Both the position numbers and the translations under genes were made by a program. Below the pieces are notes generated by a model. The model ran no database searches. It was not told the DNA's origin and saw nothing but the letters and a program-made list of their open reading frames with translations. A stretch of 64,000 bases of DNA from Bugula neritina (Eukaryota > Bryozoa > Gymnolaemata > Cheilostomatida > Bugulidae), in NCBI GenBank assembly GCA_964035545.1, contig OZ037765.1:31277504-31341503 (forward strand), written 5' to 3'. Shown here piece by piece: positions 40,201-51,753 of the stretch. The first letter of the stretch is position 1. Every line of letters begins with the position of its first letter.

Positions 40201-42918
40201 ACTAGTATCTCATTGGCCATTGTCAGGTTCCACTTCCAGAGAAGAACATAATTACCCACTATATTGATCTTGGAGCTTATGAACGGAAATTATATGATCA
40301 GCTTTACAAGAAATGCGAGTAAGGTTTGCTAATTGTGTCATACTTCAACTTAATTATCTACCAGATTTGTAATTAAACTTTTGTAATTCCTGATATAGTT
40401 ATTAATTAATGTTAACAATTTTGTAGTAGTGTGCGTTAGTTATACTGTATAATGTACTTTCTGTATATACACAACCATAATAGCTATGTGATTATATGTA
40501 TAATATTAGCAAAATCTGAGTTTAATTTGGTATGCATTTATTTATCTTAGTGGAGACACAATATTGTTTTAGGAGAATTATTTTTGCAATTGTGACACTT
40601 AAGCTTAGAATTTTGTTTCTTTTTAGAGTGTATTTTGATGATGCTGTAACAATTTTGTTTTTAGAAATGTGATGGTCAACTATATCTCCAGTAAATCTAA
40701 TGATAGCCTTAGATCATCGCAAATTGCTACAACTAACCAGAAAATAGGTGGCGACACTATACTGCTCATGTTACTAAGACTAAGACAGTGCTGTAGCCAC
40801 CCTCTGCTAACTAAAGAGGTGGGACAACTCCACATGACAAATAATTCCATCATAATAATACAATGATAACACTGCACATCTGCCTGCTTGTTGTTGTGGT
40901 ATCTACAGGGTTAAAATTTTTATTTCTTCTAGTAGTAAGGCAGTTGCGCCCCCTCTATATCTCACAGATTCATTTCTCACGAAATATTATAGGTCACAAG
41001 AAAGGCTTGGACCTCAGTTTTGTGGGTTATGTATATGTGTATAGGATCTGTGAGTTAAATATGGTATTCTACTATGCTACCAATTGAGGTTTCGGGACCG
41101 TAGCCTAGTGAGATACAGAGAAAGCACTGTAATATCATGTTTATGGTTGTACAACTTGTTATATCCTTCAGGAGTTGGTGAAAGAGGAGTTGATGGGAGA
41201 AGGTGTAGAACTAGACTTGGTGTCAGCAATGAAGGAGCTCGGCATTCAGGAGAAAGCTGCCCCGAGTCTGGCTTGTGAGAGTGGAAGTGATGCAATAGTC
41301 AGCAGTGCTAAGGTAAACAGTGTCTTTAATACTAGCGGAGAGATTTATGCACAATTTGTACAAATGTTACCTTGTAGTGTTTTGTTATTTAAGAGCTGTG
41401 GTTCAATGTGAAGCAGTTTAAAAGCAGATCAAGTAAAATAAAGAGTAACCATTTGATGATTTAACATTGTATTTAGTTAAATGAACCAATGAACCAAATC
41501 GTTTACTCAATGAACCAAATTTTGATATTTGTGAATGCGCACAGTAGAATTTAGTAGTACAAAACCTGCCTGCCTATAAAATTTTATTCAGTTTCTTCTC
41601 ATAATTTTGTGTTGAATGTTTGACATGTTATGACAATCAATATAGACATCTTATGTTTCACTCTCATTTTAGATCACGCTGTTGATAAATAAATTAAAGG
41701 AAGTGACATCATCAGCAGGCCGTTCAACAAAATTGTAAGTATACATTTCTACTCGTGTTGTGTAATATGCTATAGCACCTACACTGTATAGTCATATACA
41801 CTGCATAGCAATATACACTGTATAGTAATATACATTCAACATTGTATATCGATGTACATTGTATACAGATGTGCATTCATCACTTGTCCTTGTTAGCATA
41901 TGATGTGTCATATAAATTTCATGTTGTAGTGTTGTGGTGTCTCAGTGGACGTCAATGTTGAATCTAGTAGCAGACAGTCTTAAAAGAGAGGATTACTCCC
42001 ACTATACTATCCAAGGTGATGTGCCACCAAAGAAACGTTCAGAGATGGTGCACGATTTCAACACTAATGCCAACAGTCCTCGCGTGATGCTCGTATCGCT
42101 GAGAGCCGGGGGAGTTGGCCTCAATCTGATTGGAGCAAGTCATCTCTTCATCATGGATCTTCACTGGTGAGTGGAGCCAGCGTTGGGGTATTATTTGTGA
42201 TGAAATTTTATAATAAATATGAAGAGTGTTGACTGTAGGACATATTTATAATAATTCCTTCTCAACAAATCTTATGATCAGCAGTATTCATTCCGTTTAT
42301 CTACCTTTGTATTGTCTTGCATAGATTTAATTCTTTTCAGAAAAATGTACATTCAAGAATTAAGTTGATGTAGATCACTGTTCAACAGAGTATATTGTCA
42401 AACTTTATTTACATGGTGCAGAAATGAGGCAGTTCGTGCACTATGTAGTTTGGTAATTGTGTTCAGGAATCCAGCATTGGAGCTGCAAGCTTGTGATAGA
42501 ATTTACCGAGTGGGTCAGAAGAATGATGTTGTTATACATAAGATGATCTGCAAGGCTACCATCGAGGAGAAAATCTGGGAACTCCAGAAAAAGAAAATGC
42601 AGTTGGCATCGAGTGTCTTAACTGGGTACATATTATGTTATTCTCGCTCGTACATCATAGGTTTTAGTCTTCTCTCAATGAATTTAAAATGATAAATTTG
42701 ATTGAGTCAAGAGCTTTGCTTTTAGTACATTTATAAAATTATGTGCTTATAGTTGGCCAGGTTAGTTGAGTTCTACTACCAGCATAGCTATACATCTTTG
42801 TGGTGATTGTAGGTCAAAAACCTCTCACAGCAAGCTAACTCTAGAAGATTTGAAATCACTGTTTTCTATTCGGGAGTCGCCTTCATGGACAAGGTTTGGA
42901 GGAGAGGGATTTATGTAA
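34269..42918 (+). CDS. TTF2: Transcription termination factor 2 (SNF2-family ATPase with GRF zinc finger)
   Basis: Twenty-one coding exons: 34269-34323, 34928-35036, 35270-35347, 35455-35552, 35728-35835, 36098-36225, 36515-36849, 37250-37389, 37668-37775, 38412-38562, 38826-38940, 39213-39340, 39437-39561, 39804-39892, 40227-40318, 40665-40818, 41172-41312, 41673-41734, 41930-42166, 42467-42625, 42813-42918; about 905 aa. The GRF zinc finger (~15-95) has [19 protein letters not shown], and matching later Cys. The ATPase lobe carries Walker A DDMGLGKT (~351), DEAH (~494) and [11 protein letters not shown]; the second lobe has [11 protein letters not shown] and [10 protein letters not shown] (~827). 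TTF2 releases RNA polymerase II transcripts in an ATP-dependent way, notably at mitosis, by family knowledge. It is shorter than human (~1160 aa), mostly in the linker. The acceptor of exon 5 (35727) was chosen to keep the frame and has a weak pyrimidine tract. Confidence 0.94.
36850..36940. repeat. 16-bp tandem repeat beginning at a TTF2 splice donor
   Basis: About five copies of 'ttacgtctgctttact' starting at the GTACGT donor after exon 7 of TTF2. Each unit carries a 'tacgtctg' word like the donor itself. Confidence 0.88.
37913..38112 (-). mobile_element. tRNA-derived SINE (S2)
   Basis: On the minus strand it begins with a tRNA-like head (A-box region near 'ctagactctagtgatt', B-box-like 'ttcgaatccc'), then 'aggctattgctgatgttagg', 'aagggcatcgggtcataatt' and an A/T-rich tail region with 'atcaggggttctcgcagg'. 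Order and words match the copies at 56879-57053 and 59544-59743. It lies in TTF2 intron 9, antisense to the gene. Confidence 0.8.
40941..41129. mobile_element. MITE-like element, copy B
   Basis: Opposite-orientation relative of the element at 20001-20187. Its ends, cagttgcgccccctctatat at the left and the reverse complement of cagtgctttctctgtatctc at the right, form imperfect TIRs beginning CAGT. The interior word 'ggtattctactatgctacca' matches copy A. It lies in the TTF2 intron between exons 16 and 17. No transposase is present. Confidence 0.72.
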
Positions 42919-43356
42919 CCAGTCAACTTCTATAGAACTTTAGTAGATAATAACTGATGATTTATAGTGCCATACACATTTATTAGTTATTACAGTTTAA
43001 TTTTCAATACAATATCTCTTATTAAAAATGTATAATATATACAGTTATATAAACAAGCAATATATACAAGACAAAGGTGTGTATAACAAATATTCATATC
43101 AGCATTACTCAACATATTAGACTATGTTGGTCATACTGATATGAGATAATTTCACAGTGAAATATTACCTTGTTAACTGATGAGAAATGCAAAAGCATGT
43201 AGAAATATTAACACATAAAATTCATTCAACAGATGTGTCACATACAGGGTTATATAAAGTCCACAGTTCTTTAGTGATATACTGGCATGAAGTTGACACG
43301 TTGACGGAAGATACAAATAACTGGAGAGTCAGGAGTCTTGAGAATATATTGATGAT
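42919..43356. terminator. Convergent TTF2 / GABPA 3' region
   Basis: 438 bp separate the two stop codons. A plus-strand ATTAAA (43021-43026) could serve TTF2. The only good minus-strand AATAAA for GABPA is at 42979-42984, close to the TTF2 stop. The two 3' UTRs therefore probably overlap. No other feature was seen. Confidence 0.45.
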
Positions 43357-46300
43357 TTATTGATGTATCACAACCGATTGCTTTCTAACCATACCTGTAA
43401 CAAGCAGTTATGTTAAGGGCTATGTACTGAGTATTCAGTGTAACCTAGTGTACATTATTGAATGTAAACAAGAGTGACTAGATACTGTAATTATACATTA
43501 TAATAGCCATACATTCGTGTAATGACAAGGTAAGATACAGTGCCTACCAGGTCTGATATTGTCCCTGGCTTTCTGTAGTTCCTTGTGCGCACTCTCATCA
43601 ACCAGTCTGTGTAATTCTCCAGCCGAGTAACCCAGCAGCTGCTTCAAGTCACACACAAACTTGTAGACAAACCTCTTACCATGCACCTGTAACACCATCC
43701 ATATAGCTGAACAGATTTAGCATCATTTCCACGAATTTCTTTAAAAATATAAAAAAAACTAGGCCCTTTTAAATAAAGATAGATTTACTCTTTGAGACAA
43801 ATGTACAGTGAAATCAAGCAAGTACCAAGTGTTTGCTAGGAGAACAAATGGTGGTTATATATTAGCTTGAGCCGTAGCCATGGTTCTCAGTAACATACCT
43901 TTGAAATCATATCCCCGTCGTAATAGTAGCGCAGCGCACGACTTAACTTTTCGTAGTTCATTGTAGGTTTGTGCTTACGTTCACCCCACAGTTGGGCAAC
44001 TCCTTCGGGATTGGTCAGTTTAAACTCGCCCTCATCTCCAATCCAGCAAATCACCTCCCTCGCTGACCGGTCTGTAAGCAGTTCTAGTAGAAACTGCCAG
44101 AGTTGGATCTGCCCATTGTTTCCTTGAATGAGAACAAAATTGTATAAATTCATGTTTCACTGGTGGAAATCAAAGTAAAGTGACACAAATTATTTCTAAA
44201 ACTAAAATAAATGTGATATCAGTTCATTATGATTAAATATTGAGCATCCACTTTGCAGGACTTATAGAGGCAACAGAATTGTTACTGCTGAGTATAATGA
44301 ACTCACCAGTTCGAACTCCACAGGCTATACCGTCCCCAATAATACGAGACGCTCGAACCTTTCCCATCTTAGCCTGATTTCTCCCAAACTCGCCTGTTGA
44401 GACGGTGACCGTGTGCACTGCCATCGGAGCTGGTTGCTGCACAACAGCTACAAAACGTAAACAGTGTACACATGATGCCACCAAACTAGAGTGTGCAAAA
44501 CGAAACAACAATCGGTCAAAAGTGAATAACGCAACAGCGTGCCGTGAATCAATACCTACCAACAAATTTGCATTTGCGAAGGAGTTCAAGGTGAGTCCAG
44601 AAGACGTCTCCCTTGTCGTGGGGCACTTTCTGCACAAACTCTGAATGCTGCATCTCACACAATTCTTTGCCAGTGAGATGGAAAGAGGTGGCAGTGACTC
44701 CAACCAGCTGAAACTCCTCTATTGCCCAGTTGATCCAATGCTTCACATGTATCTCCGTCCAGTCTACCGGGTCTGGTAACACCAAATGGCATATCGTCAT
44801 CAACATTGATTTACTACTAACTACATTCATTAGCCAACACATTATATAACACTGCCTCACCATATGGAATTTTGAGTCTGTCTTGTTCCTTTCTGTAGTT
44901 CTGGTCAACAATCCACCGAGTAACATGGTCTTGTGCTGCAATCATATTCAAAACCCAATAATATAAAGGCAGAAAGTCAGACTACTGTGTGAAAACTCAC
45001 ACCAAACTCGAACACCAAGTAGTTGGTTAGCTTGTGAACCTACTTTGTGGAGGCGGTTGGGGAACGGGCTGTGGCTCTACCTCAATCTCATCCGCCGGTT
45101 TTAATATATCAACGATGTTAATCTTAGAGCGTTCTCCTAGAACAAGTCACAACACCGTCATAGACAGCATGCCGGCAACTTACTGCATGCACAGACTACA
45201 AATTAGCTACTCAATGTTCACAGCAGAAAGTGTGATATAAATGACTGCATCTTTCACCATTCACACCAAATTAGAGTTGCTGAGGTGTTGACAGTCAAGT
45301 AGTAAGACAGCGTTACAGCAACCAGACACATTAATTGACACTAACTAGTTGGTAATCACGTGTAAATGGATTGCTCAAAGCTGTGTTTCCTAACATAATT
45401 TATTACTCTTCTCTACTGTGCATGACAGGTGCACGAGGAAATGCACTTGTCACCTATAGTAAGTAAACAGGTATAAGCTGAGATCAAGCGCTCTAATGGT
45501 GCATGTACATTATGATTAGTGCATTGAATAGTAGATTGGTTAGTCAGCTATATATCCATAACTGCTCTACTCTAAACTCATGTATTTTATCCTTCAGCAG
45601 TAGCAGTTGGCCAATCATTCACTGATTTAAAGCCCATTCAGCAGAGTAATGGTGAGCCATTAAGTTTATTGAACATAATTTCACTTCATTTCAAATGATA
45701 AATTTTAGTAACATTCAGGAGTTAATTAGCTAACTTTCAGTGTTGAGCATTAGACAGAGGACAGCAAATTCACACCATAATACATATGAACAACTATTTA
45801 CCTGGCTGTGACTTCACTTCCACATTTATTTGAACCATGCCTTCACCCTGCACACACTGCTCTACTAGGTTCTTGGTTGGGTCCAAGGGCAGACTGTCCT
45901 GAAGGTAGAACTCGTGCTCCGACAGGTTGCAGCTTAGCCTGGCCTCCAGCAGCTCCCTCAGAGTTGTCAGGGGTTCCGTGATCTCCATATGCTGCACAAC
46001 AATGTTTTGGAAAACAGGCGGTTCTTGCAGCTCTACTCCAACCTCTTCAGACCTGCACAAGTCATTAGAAAGTGGGCAACTCATGACAAAAGGAGAATAA
46101 CAAATACAAGACAATACAAAACAGCAGCTGAGGTAACAAATACAAACAGAGAAAGACTTACATCTGTGAGGACATGAGCTGCTCCTCTGACAGGTTGACT
46201 CGTGTCGTGTCCAGCTCTGCAGTCACCTGCTGGTCCTCACTTTCCACTATCTGGAATTGAGTGTCTTCAGCTGACACCTCGTTGTCCTTCTGATGCTGCT

Positions 46301-46734
46301 TGACGACAGCATCAATCTCGTCAGCACTGACCACCTTCTGGGTGAGCTCTCCGGTGGTAGGGTCTTGTGTTAATATGACAACATTACCCGCATCACTGCT
46401 AATCAGAATAACAATCATAATTACTTAGAGTGAATTACAATTACAAGAGCTTTTTTCATACATTTTGCTGTTCTAGAAAAATCCCAAGACATGCTCAACA
46501 AGAATTATTATTCTCAAGGTTAGACTCCGTAAAACAGCAATGAATTGCAATAAAATATTTCACACACAGTTAAAGAGCATGCACTGCATCAACAGGCACT
46601 TACACAATTTCATCTCCTCCAGCCACCTCATTTATAACAGCATCTTCTAATTTGATGGTTTTTGCTTCTGGTTGCTTAGCAGCCGACTCATCATCCAGAG
46701 CTGACTCACTTTGGCGCTTCTGATTTCTCAGCAT
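43357..46734 (-). CDS. GABPA: GA-binding protein alpha (ETS-family transcription factor, NRF-2 alpha)
   Basis: Ten coding exons: 46734-46604, 46398-46162, 46052-45802, 45136-45044, 44935-44861, 44772-44560, 44447-44307, 44122-43899, 43686-43548, 43394-43357; about 513 aa. The N-terminal ~120 residues are acidic and not conserved. The ubiquitin-like OST domain (~125-215) has [20 protein letters not shown] and [23 protein letters not shown]-type linker ([24 protein letters not shown]) leads into the Pointed domain (~265-333; [30 protein letters not shown]). The ETS domain (~382-475) has [21 protein letters not shown] and the DNA-contacting [14 protein letters not shown]. The combination OST-PNT-ETS is diagnostic of GABPA. 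It binds CCGGAAGT sites, with a GABPB ankyrin partner, and activates mitochondrial and housekeeping genes. An acceptor two bases before the ATG implies an upstream 5' UTR exon. Confidence 0.96.
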
Positions 46735-48080
46735 AACTGCAGGAGCGTGCAGACACCAAGTGAGGAAATCTGAGGAGAAGGTAACATAACTCTTGGAAAT
46801 ACTGAGAGATGCACACAGACAATGACACTCAACATATATCATAGTAGTTGAGCTGGTTTCCAAAATAGCCTTGAATTAGCTAGAAAGTCCTTCTGCTTTA
46901 TTTGCCTAGTACCTTAACTTCTTAAATTATTTGTGCAGTTTCAAACAATAAATTAATATAAAAATATATAGTTATTAGGTACCAAGATATACGTATGACT
47001 CACTAATGACTCCTAAACATTTCTTTTTATGAATGCCAGTAAGTCATTAGTGAATAATACCATATATAATCACTGTATACTACTATAACAAACTATTGAC
47101 TAATAATTAACATATAGTATTATATATCTTGAAATCTATTGATATATCTACACTTGATATTAATTAATTTTATGTAAAACTACATATATCAATACTTTGA
47201 AGGGTGAGAAACATGTTACTTATTGTTAAAATAGAAACTACAGCACATTAAGCAAGTATTTAGGTAAGTTTCAAATGACTTAAGAGTAGCAGTAGTTTTA
47301 ATATATGTTGACCTACATATAAACAATTGTGGTTACTTATAGTCTATGTCACACTATCAATTTCCCTCCACTATTACTCAAAGTGCAAGAGAAATTTAGA
47401 GTCAGTTAAACTGATCCAGTGTGAATTTTACATTTAATTGAACTGTCAAGTGACTCCCCCACTCATATTACTATGAGATGCTCCACACTTACACCCGAAT
47501 TTAGTTCGACCTTGACTTTAAGAAACCAAACATAAAATCTATTAAATTGTATAAGTAATACTAACAGTGACTGCAAATAACTACAACTACATTGATGTAG
47601 ATAATACTAAGATTCTACTCTACAAGTTCATTCTTGCAACCATGAGATTGTTCTTTGTCTTGTTCTTGTTCTTACTTACTTATTCACTACTATTAATATT
47701 ACTATTAGTATTACACTTACATCTTACAGTATCAGTACGAGTACTACATTCACTAGGTAGGCTGAATTGTGCGAAAGCGAAACCACATGTAATTATATAT
47801 AAGTTTATATAGTTGACCGCAACTGCTGTTTTTATTTGTTATGATTTTGTGAAGCCGACCAATTACTAAAGAGCTAGCCTTTAGAGCGCGGAAGCCAGGT
47901 TTTATACGCTTTGAAATCTAATTATAGCTGCACATTTTCTTCTGTAGCTGCAAAACTACTGCAGCTATAACATTACTATAACTATAGTTTTAATCAGAAA
48001 GAATGTGACAATTGCTTGAATGAATTTTTAGTAATGCCATTGAAAGTCAGAACACATTTGACCTAACTAAACTCCTATGA

Positions 48081-48131
48081 CTCATACACAGTCAATCACA
48101 TACTCATAGTATGTGATTGACTGTGTATGAG
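48081..48131. repeat. Perfect inverted repeat, 24-bp arms, 3-nt loop
   Basis: Left arm 48081-48104 (begins ctcatacacagtc) and right arm 48108-48131 (ends gactgtgtatgag) are exact reverse complements around 'cat'. Checked base by base. It lies in the GABPA/ATP5PF intergenic region, about 0.65 kb from the ETS sites. Confidence 0.95.
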
Positions 48132-48497
48132 ATTGAGTGTTATTGTTGCTACTCTTTGACTTTACCTTTGATTTTATTACTAATACTCGTGCCGAGTCTG
48201 ATGATTGATAGCTATTCACTCTCAGTATGTCATGCTCGTATCAGTATCACTATGATTATGACTACCAGTACGAGCATTCACTTTTCAGTTTCACTTACGG
48301 AACGACTATGACTATGAGTATCAGTATGACATTGAGTTTAACTATGACATTGAGTTTAACTATGAAATTGAGTAAAACTATGAGATTAAGCATAACTAAA
48401 ATTTTAGGTACAACTAATGAACTACAACTAATACTACAACATTAACTACACTCTATAAGTATTCTGAACCTGATACTGATAGTCATAGTGATTCTCG

Positions 48498-48526
48498 TTC
48501 TGATTCTCACTCTCTGAGAATCAGAA
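48498..48526. repeat. 12-bp-arm hairpin
   Basis: ttctgattctca (48498-48509) and tgagaatcagaa (48515-48526) are perfect reverse complements with a 5-nt loop, in the same intergenic region. Confidence 0.85.
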
Positions 48527-48758
48527 TGATTCTCGATGTCAGATTGAGACTCAGTGTCGCGCGGTGAGGCTTATTTGAACTGCATAGAGAGTGTATTGGC
48601 AAATATAACTTACAATTTGAACAGAACTAGTGGTCGTGAAAGAGCCATAAAGATTTTGGCACAGACAGTGACAGTGTTATTAAACAGTAAGAGAAAATAG
48701 TGGCATGAAATCTTCAACGGAACTGGAAACAATAAGAAAAATAAAATTTGCGCGAGAA

Positions 48759-48778
48759 ACTTCCGGAATTGCATCCGG
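48759..48778. promoter_or_regulatory. ETS/GABP binding sites
   Basis: ACTTCCGG at 48759-48766 is the reverse complement of the GABP consensus CCGGAAGT, and a second weaker CATCCGG follows 7 bases later. Paired ETS sites suit an (alpha-beta)2 GABP tetramer. Placed between GABPA and ATP5PF they suggest autoregulation and control of the coupling-factor gene; this is inference. Confidence 0.55.
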
Positions 48779-51753
48779 TATATGGTACTTTAAAAAAGAA
48801 AGCACTATTGATTGATTTGTAGTCCTCTTTCAAAGTTATTTTGTTCAATACCTGTTCGATTACAGTAGCTAGGAGTGTTCAAGAAGAAACTTTTAACTCA
48901 AAAACTTACCAGTAACTTGAATTATTCGAGCAAAAGTAAGAGTAAAGTCTTGTCACGTGACGAACAAAGTTCCCGCAAATCCACGCACACTGTGTTATAT
49001 ACGCCGGTGAATGGTTTCGGTTTAGACAAGTTTGAGACTACGATTACTGGTCAAACTTTCAAGTCATCATTTTATTATGATAATTTAATATCACTCGCAG
49101 TCACATCACCATAAAATCAATTGGACTATATAAATGAATTATTGGATTGAAATTAATTAACGTAGTAATGATCATAATCGCTATAGGGCTAGTTATTTAC
49201 GTATAGTAATAGTTATTACTTATTAGACTTAGTTATACTTATAGTTATTAGATTTAGTTTTTACTTATTAGTTATTAGTTACTAGTTAATGTTATTACTA
49301 TTACAGTTACTATTAGTATTACTATTACTTATTACTATTGCATTTACTATTAGTATTACTATTACTCAATTAGTATTAGTGTAAGTATTAGTCTATTACT
49401 ATTAATATTACTACTATTACTACTAAATTACTGTTAGTGTTAGTGTTACTGTTAGTGTTAGTATAAATTCTAGTGAAGTTATTAGTTATTATTGACTACA
49501 GGTTAGACATTAAACTATAAGTTATAGTTTAAGTTATACTTAAAATTAACAAGTTTAAGTTAATTGGTTAGTATTTTTAATTTTTTATCATTATCATTAT
49601 GATTAGGATAATTATTATCATTATGACATCATGATCAATATCATAATAATAAAAATAACGTTAAATGATTATCATCATAATTACGATCATCAAAATCATT
49701 AGATCAATCACTAAATTTAATGTCTAATTTGTGATCAGTATCACTACCCGTCATTTATGATTAAATTTTAATAACCACTGAAATTGAATAACTCTCATGA
49801 TCACTTGATGACTTGGTGATAGTCATAGTCATCTAAATCATGATGATGGTAGTAATCATATTGATTATCATTATAAATCGATAAATTCATTAATGATAAA
49901 CTCATGTGTAGTATTGATATTACTATTAGTATTATTATTGATATAATGTTGATTATCAATAATCATTAATATAAATTAAAATATTGAATAATTATGAAAT
50001 TGAATATGATCATTAATAATAATAGTACTTATGATGAAAGTAAACTAAAACTGTGTCTAGTTTCATGGTATCAGTTTAAAATAATTAATTTTAGTTTAGG
50101 TATTAAATTCAAATTCCTCATTTTAAGTTTTTAGATTGCCTGTAGGCTGTAAGACTAAAATTTGGTGTGAGCACATCAGTATGGGCTGTCAAAAAATAGT
50201 ACATGTGTATGATAATGTATCATAATCATTATGCATAGGATTTCGAACTATCTTAATAACTTATGATCATATTTATAAACAATTTATTTTTTACTTCGTT
50301 TTATTACTGTTATCAAATTTTAATATACGATTAATATCTATATAAGTACATGCTGATAATTTTACTGAATGATAAGGCTAATAACAATGAGCCGGTTCTA
50401 ACATTATTAGCAATACTATTCATATTATTATTTCTAATTGTAATAAGCTTCATATAGCACAAGCAAATGATCAATATGTAATCAGATATAATAATAATTA
50501 TAATGATAACTGATATGCTGTAACTACAAGTATAACTATAATTTGAATTTATTGAAAATAAGTTTGAATTAACAACTGGGAAAAGTTGTATTGCCATTTG
50601 TATTATAAAAGTTAGCTCAAAAAGTAAGCTTGATTTCATCAGCTTTACTGTTTAAATGAATTACTTTCGTTTTGTTGTAAAATAGTTACTTTGCTTTGTA
50701 GCAATTTATTTTGAAGCTAAACGTTTTGCTTTAAATTAGGTAATTACCCTGAAAGTGTTGAGATATGTTCATAATGATATAAAAACATTTAGCGTTGAAT
50801 TTTTTTTTAAATGAGATAATATGGGAAAGGGAAAGAGCAGTAATAAATGTATGTTGTTTCATTAAATTTAGCAACATTTTATATTCCTTTAAAATTCTCC
50901 TGGTTTTTTATTAAAATGATGAAAATAGATGTCATCTGAGGTCTTTTATAAATGCTATATCTACTATTCATATATTAGTGCTCTTAGTGCTTCAAGTAAA
51001 ATGTATAATTACTTGATGCATAACACACAGTACCATCGTAGTAAATATATCTTACCCAAATACCCAAGTCTATTCATGACGTCTCTAACGCAGACAGACC
51101 TTTGGCGCGTGAGGATACATGTACAAATGATATTCCTTATCTGCGCTCCGATGTCATATATTGTGCGGTATTATCGATCTATTAAGGCTCACTAGGTTTC
51201 TATGGTGTTTCAATGTTGATTACAATTTAAATCGTGTTCAAGATTGTGTTTCATTTTATTAATTGTCTACTCTTGGTAAATATTTTTAGAGTTGTAAGCA
51301 CTTCAGCTCATCAATTCACTCAAACACACTTCGTCGACTTAAATTTTGAGTAAATAACTCTGTTTCATTAGCTCAATGTCTATGTACTACTTACTATAAG
51401 TTAGCTAATGTCACTGATGCAACTATTTTGACACTGAACGCTGGAATATTCAGTAGCAAAATATTTTTAGCAAACTCAATTTCTATCAATATTTCTGATC
51501 TTTGAAGCTAGATTTACACAGCAAGTTTCATTTTGTTTTAAAGTATTTTCATTCTGGGCATATTGTTTTCGAGTTCAATCTAGAAGGTATGCCTGGATAA
51601 CATGTTTAGTTTTGACATTTTGAATATTTCGTTTAGTTATATTTTCTTTACTAAATTGTTTTAAAATTTCTAACGGAGTATTATGCTCATCATTACCTCG
51701 GCAATAACTTACTATTTTATTTAATATAATTTGTCCTTCTGTGCTCCTAGACC

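Larger units (their letters stand above)
46735..51753. promoter_or_regulatory. Divergent GABPA / ATP5PF intergenic region with candidate bidirectional promoter
   Basis: 5.0 kb between start codons. Both genes have a splice acceptor just before the ATG (46737-46742; 51741-51750), so both have upstream non-coding exons that must lie here and shorten the true promoter gap. The best promoter candidate is 48540-48970: locally CpG-richer (tcgcgcgg, 48552-48559), with an exact ETS consensus ACTTCCGG (48759-48766), a second ATCCGG (48773-48778), and an E-box TCACGTGA (48953-48960). A perfect 24-bp-arm hairpin lies at 48081-48131. Most of 47560-48450 and 49190-50110 is degenerate low complexity. No additional gene was recognised. 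Confidence 0.55.

Noticed and set aside
44861-44935. Apparent one-base frameshift in GABPA between the RKEQ and KIPYD motifs
   Set aside because: A second base-by-base reading showed I had skipped four bases. The exon is 75 nt, in frame, and encodes the conserved linker.
48875-49114. 79-codon frame in the GABPA/ATP5PF gap
   Set aside because: No family resemblance and no splice context. It overlaps the candidate promoter and may be 5' UTR at most.
50929-51195. 88-codon frame upstream of ATP5PF
   Set aside because: AT-driven open frame without motif, signal peptide or splice signals that would make it credible.
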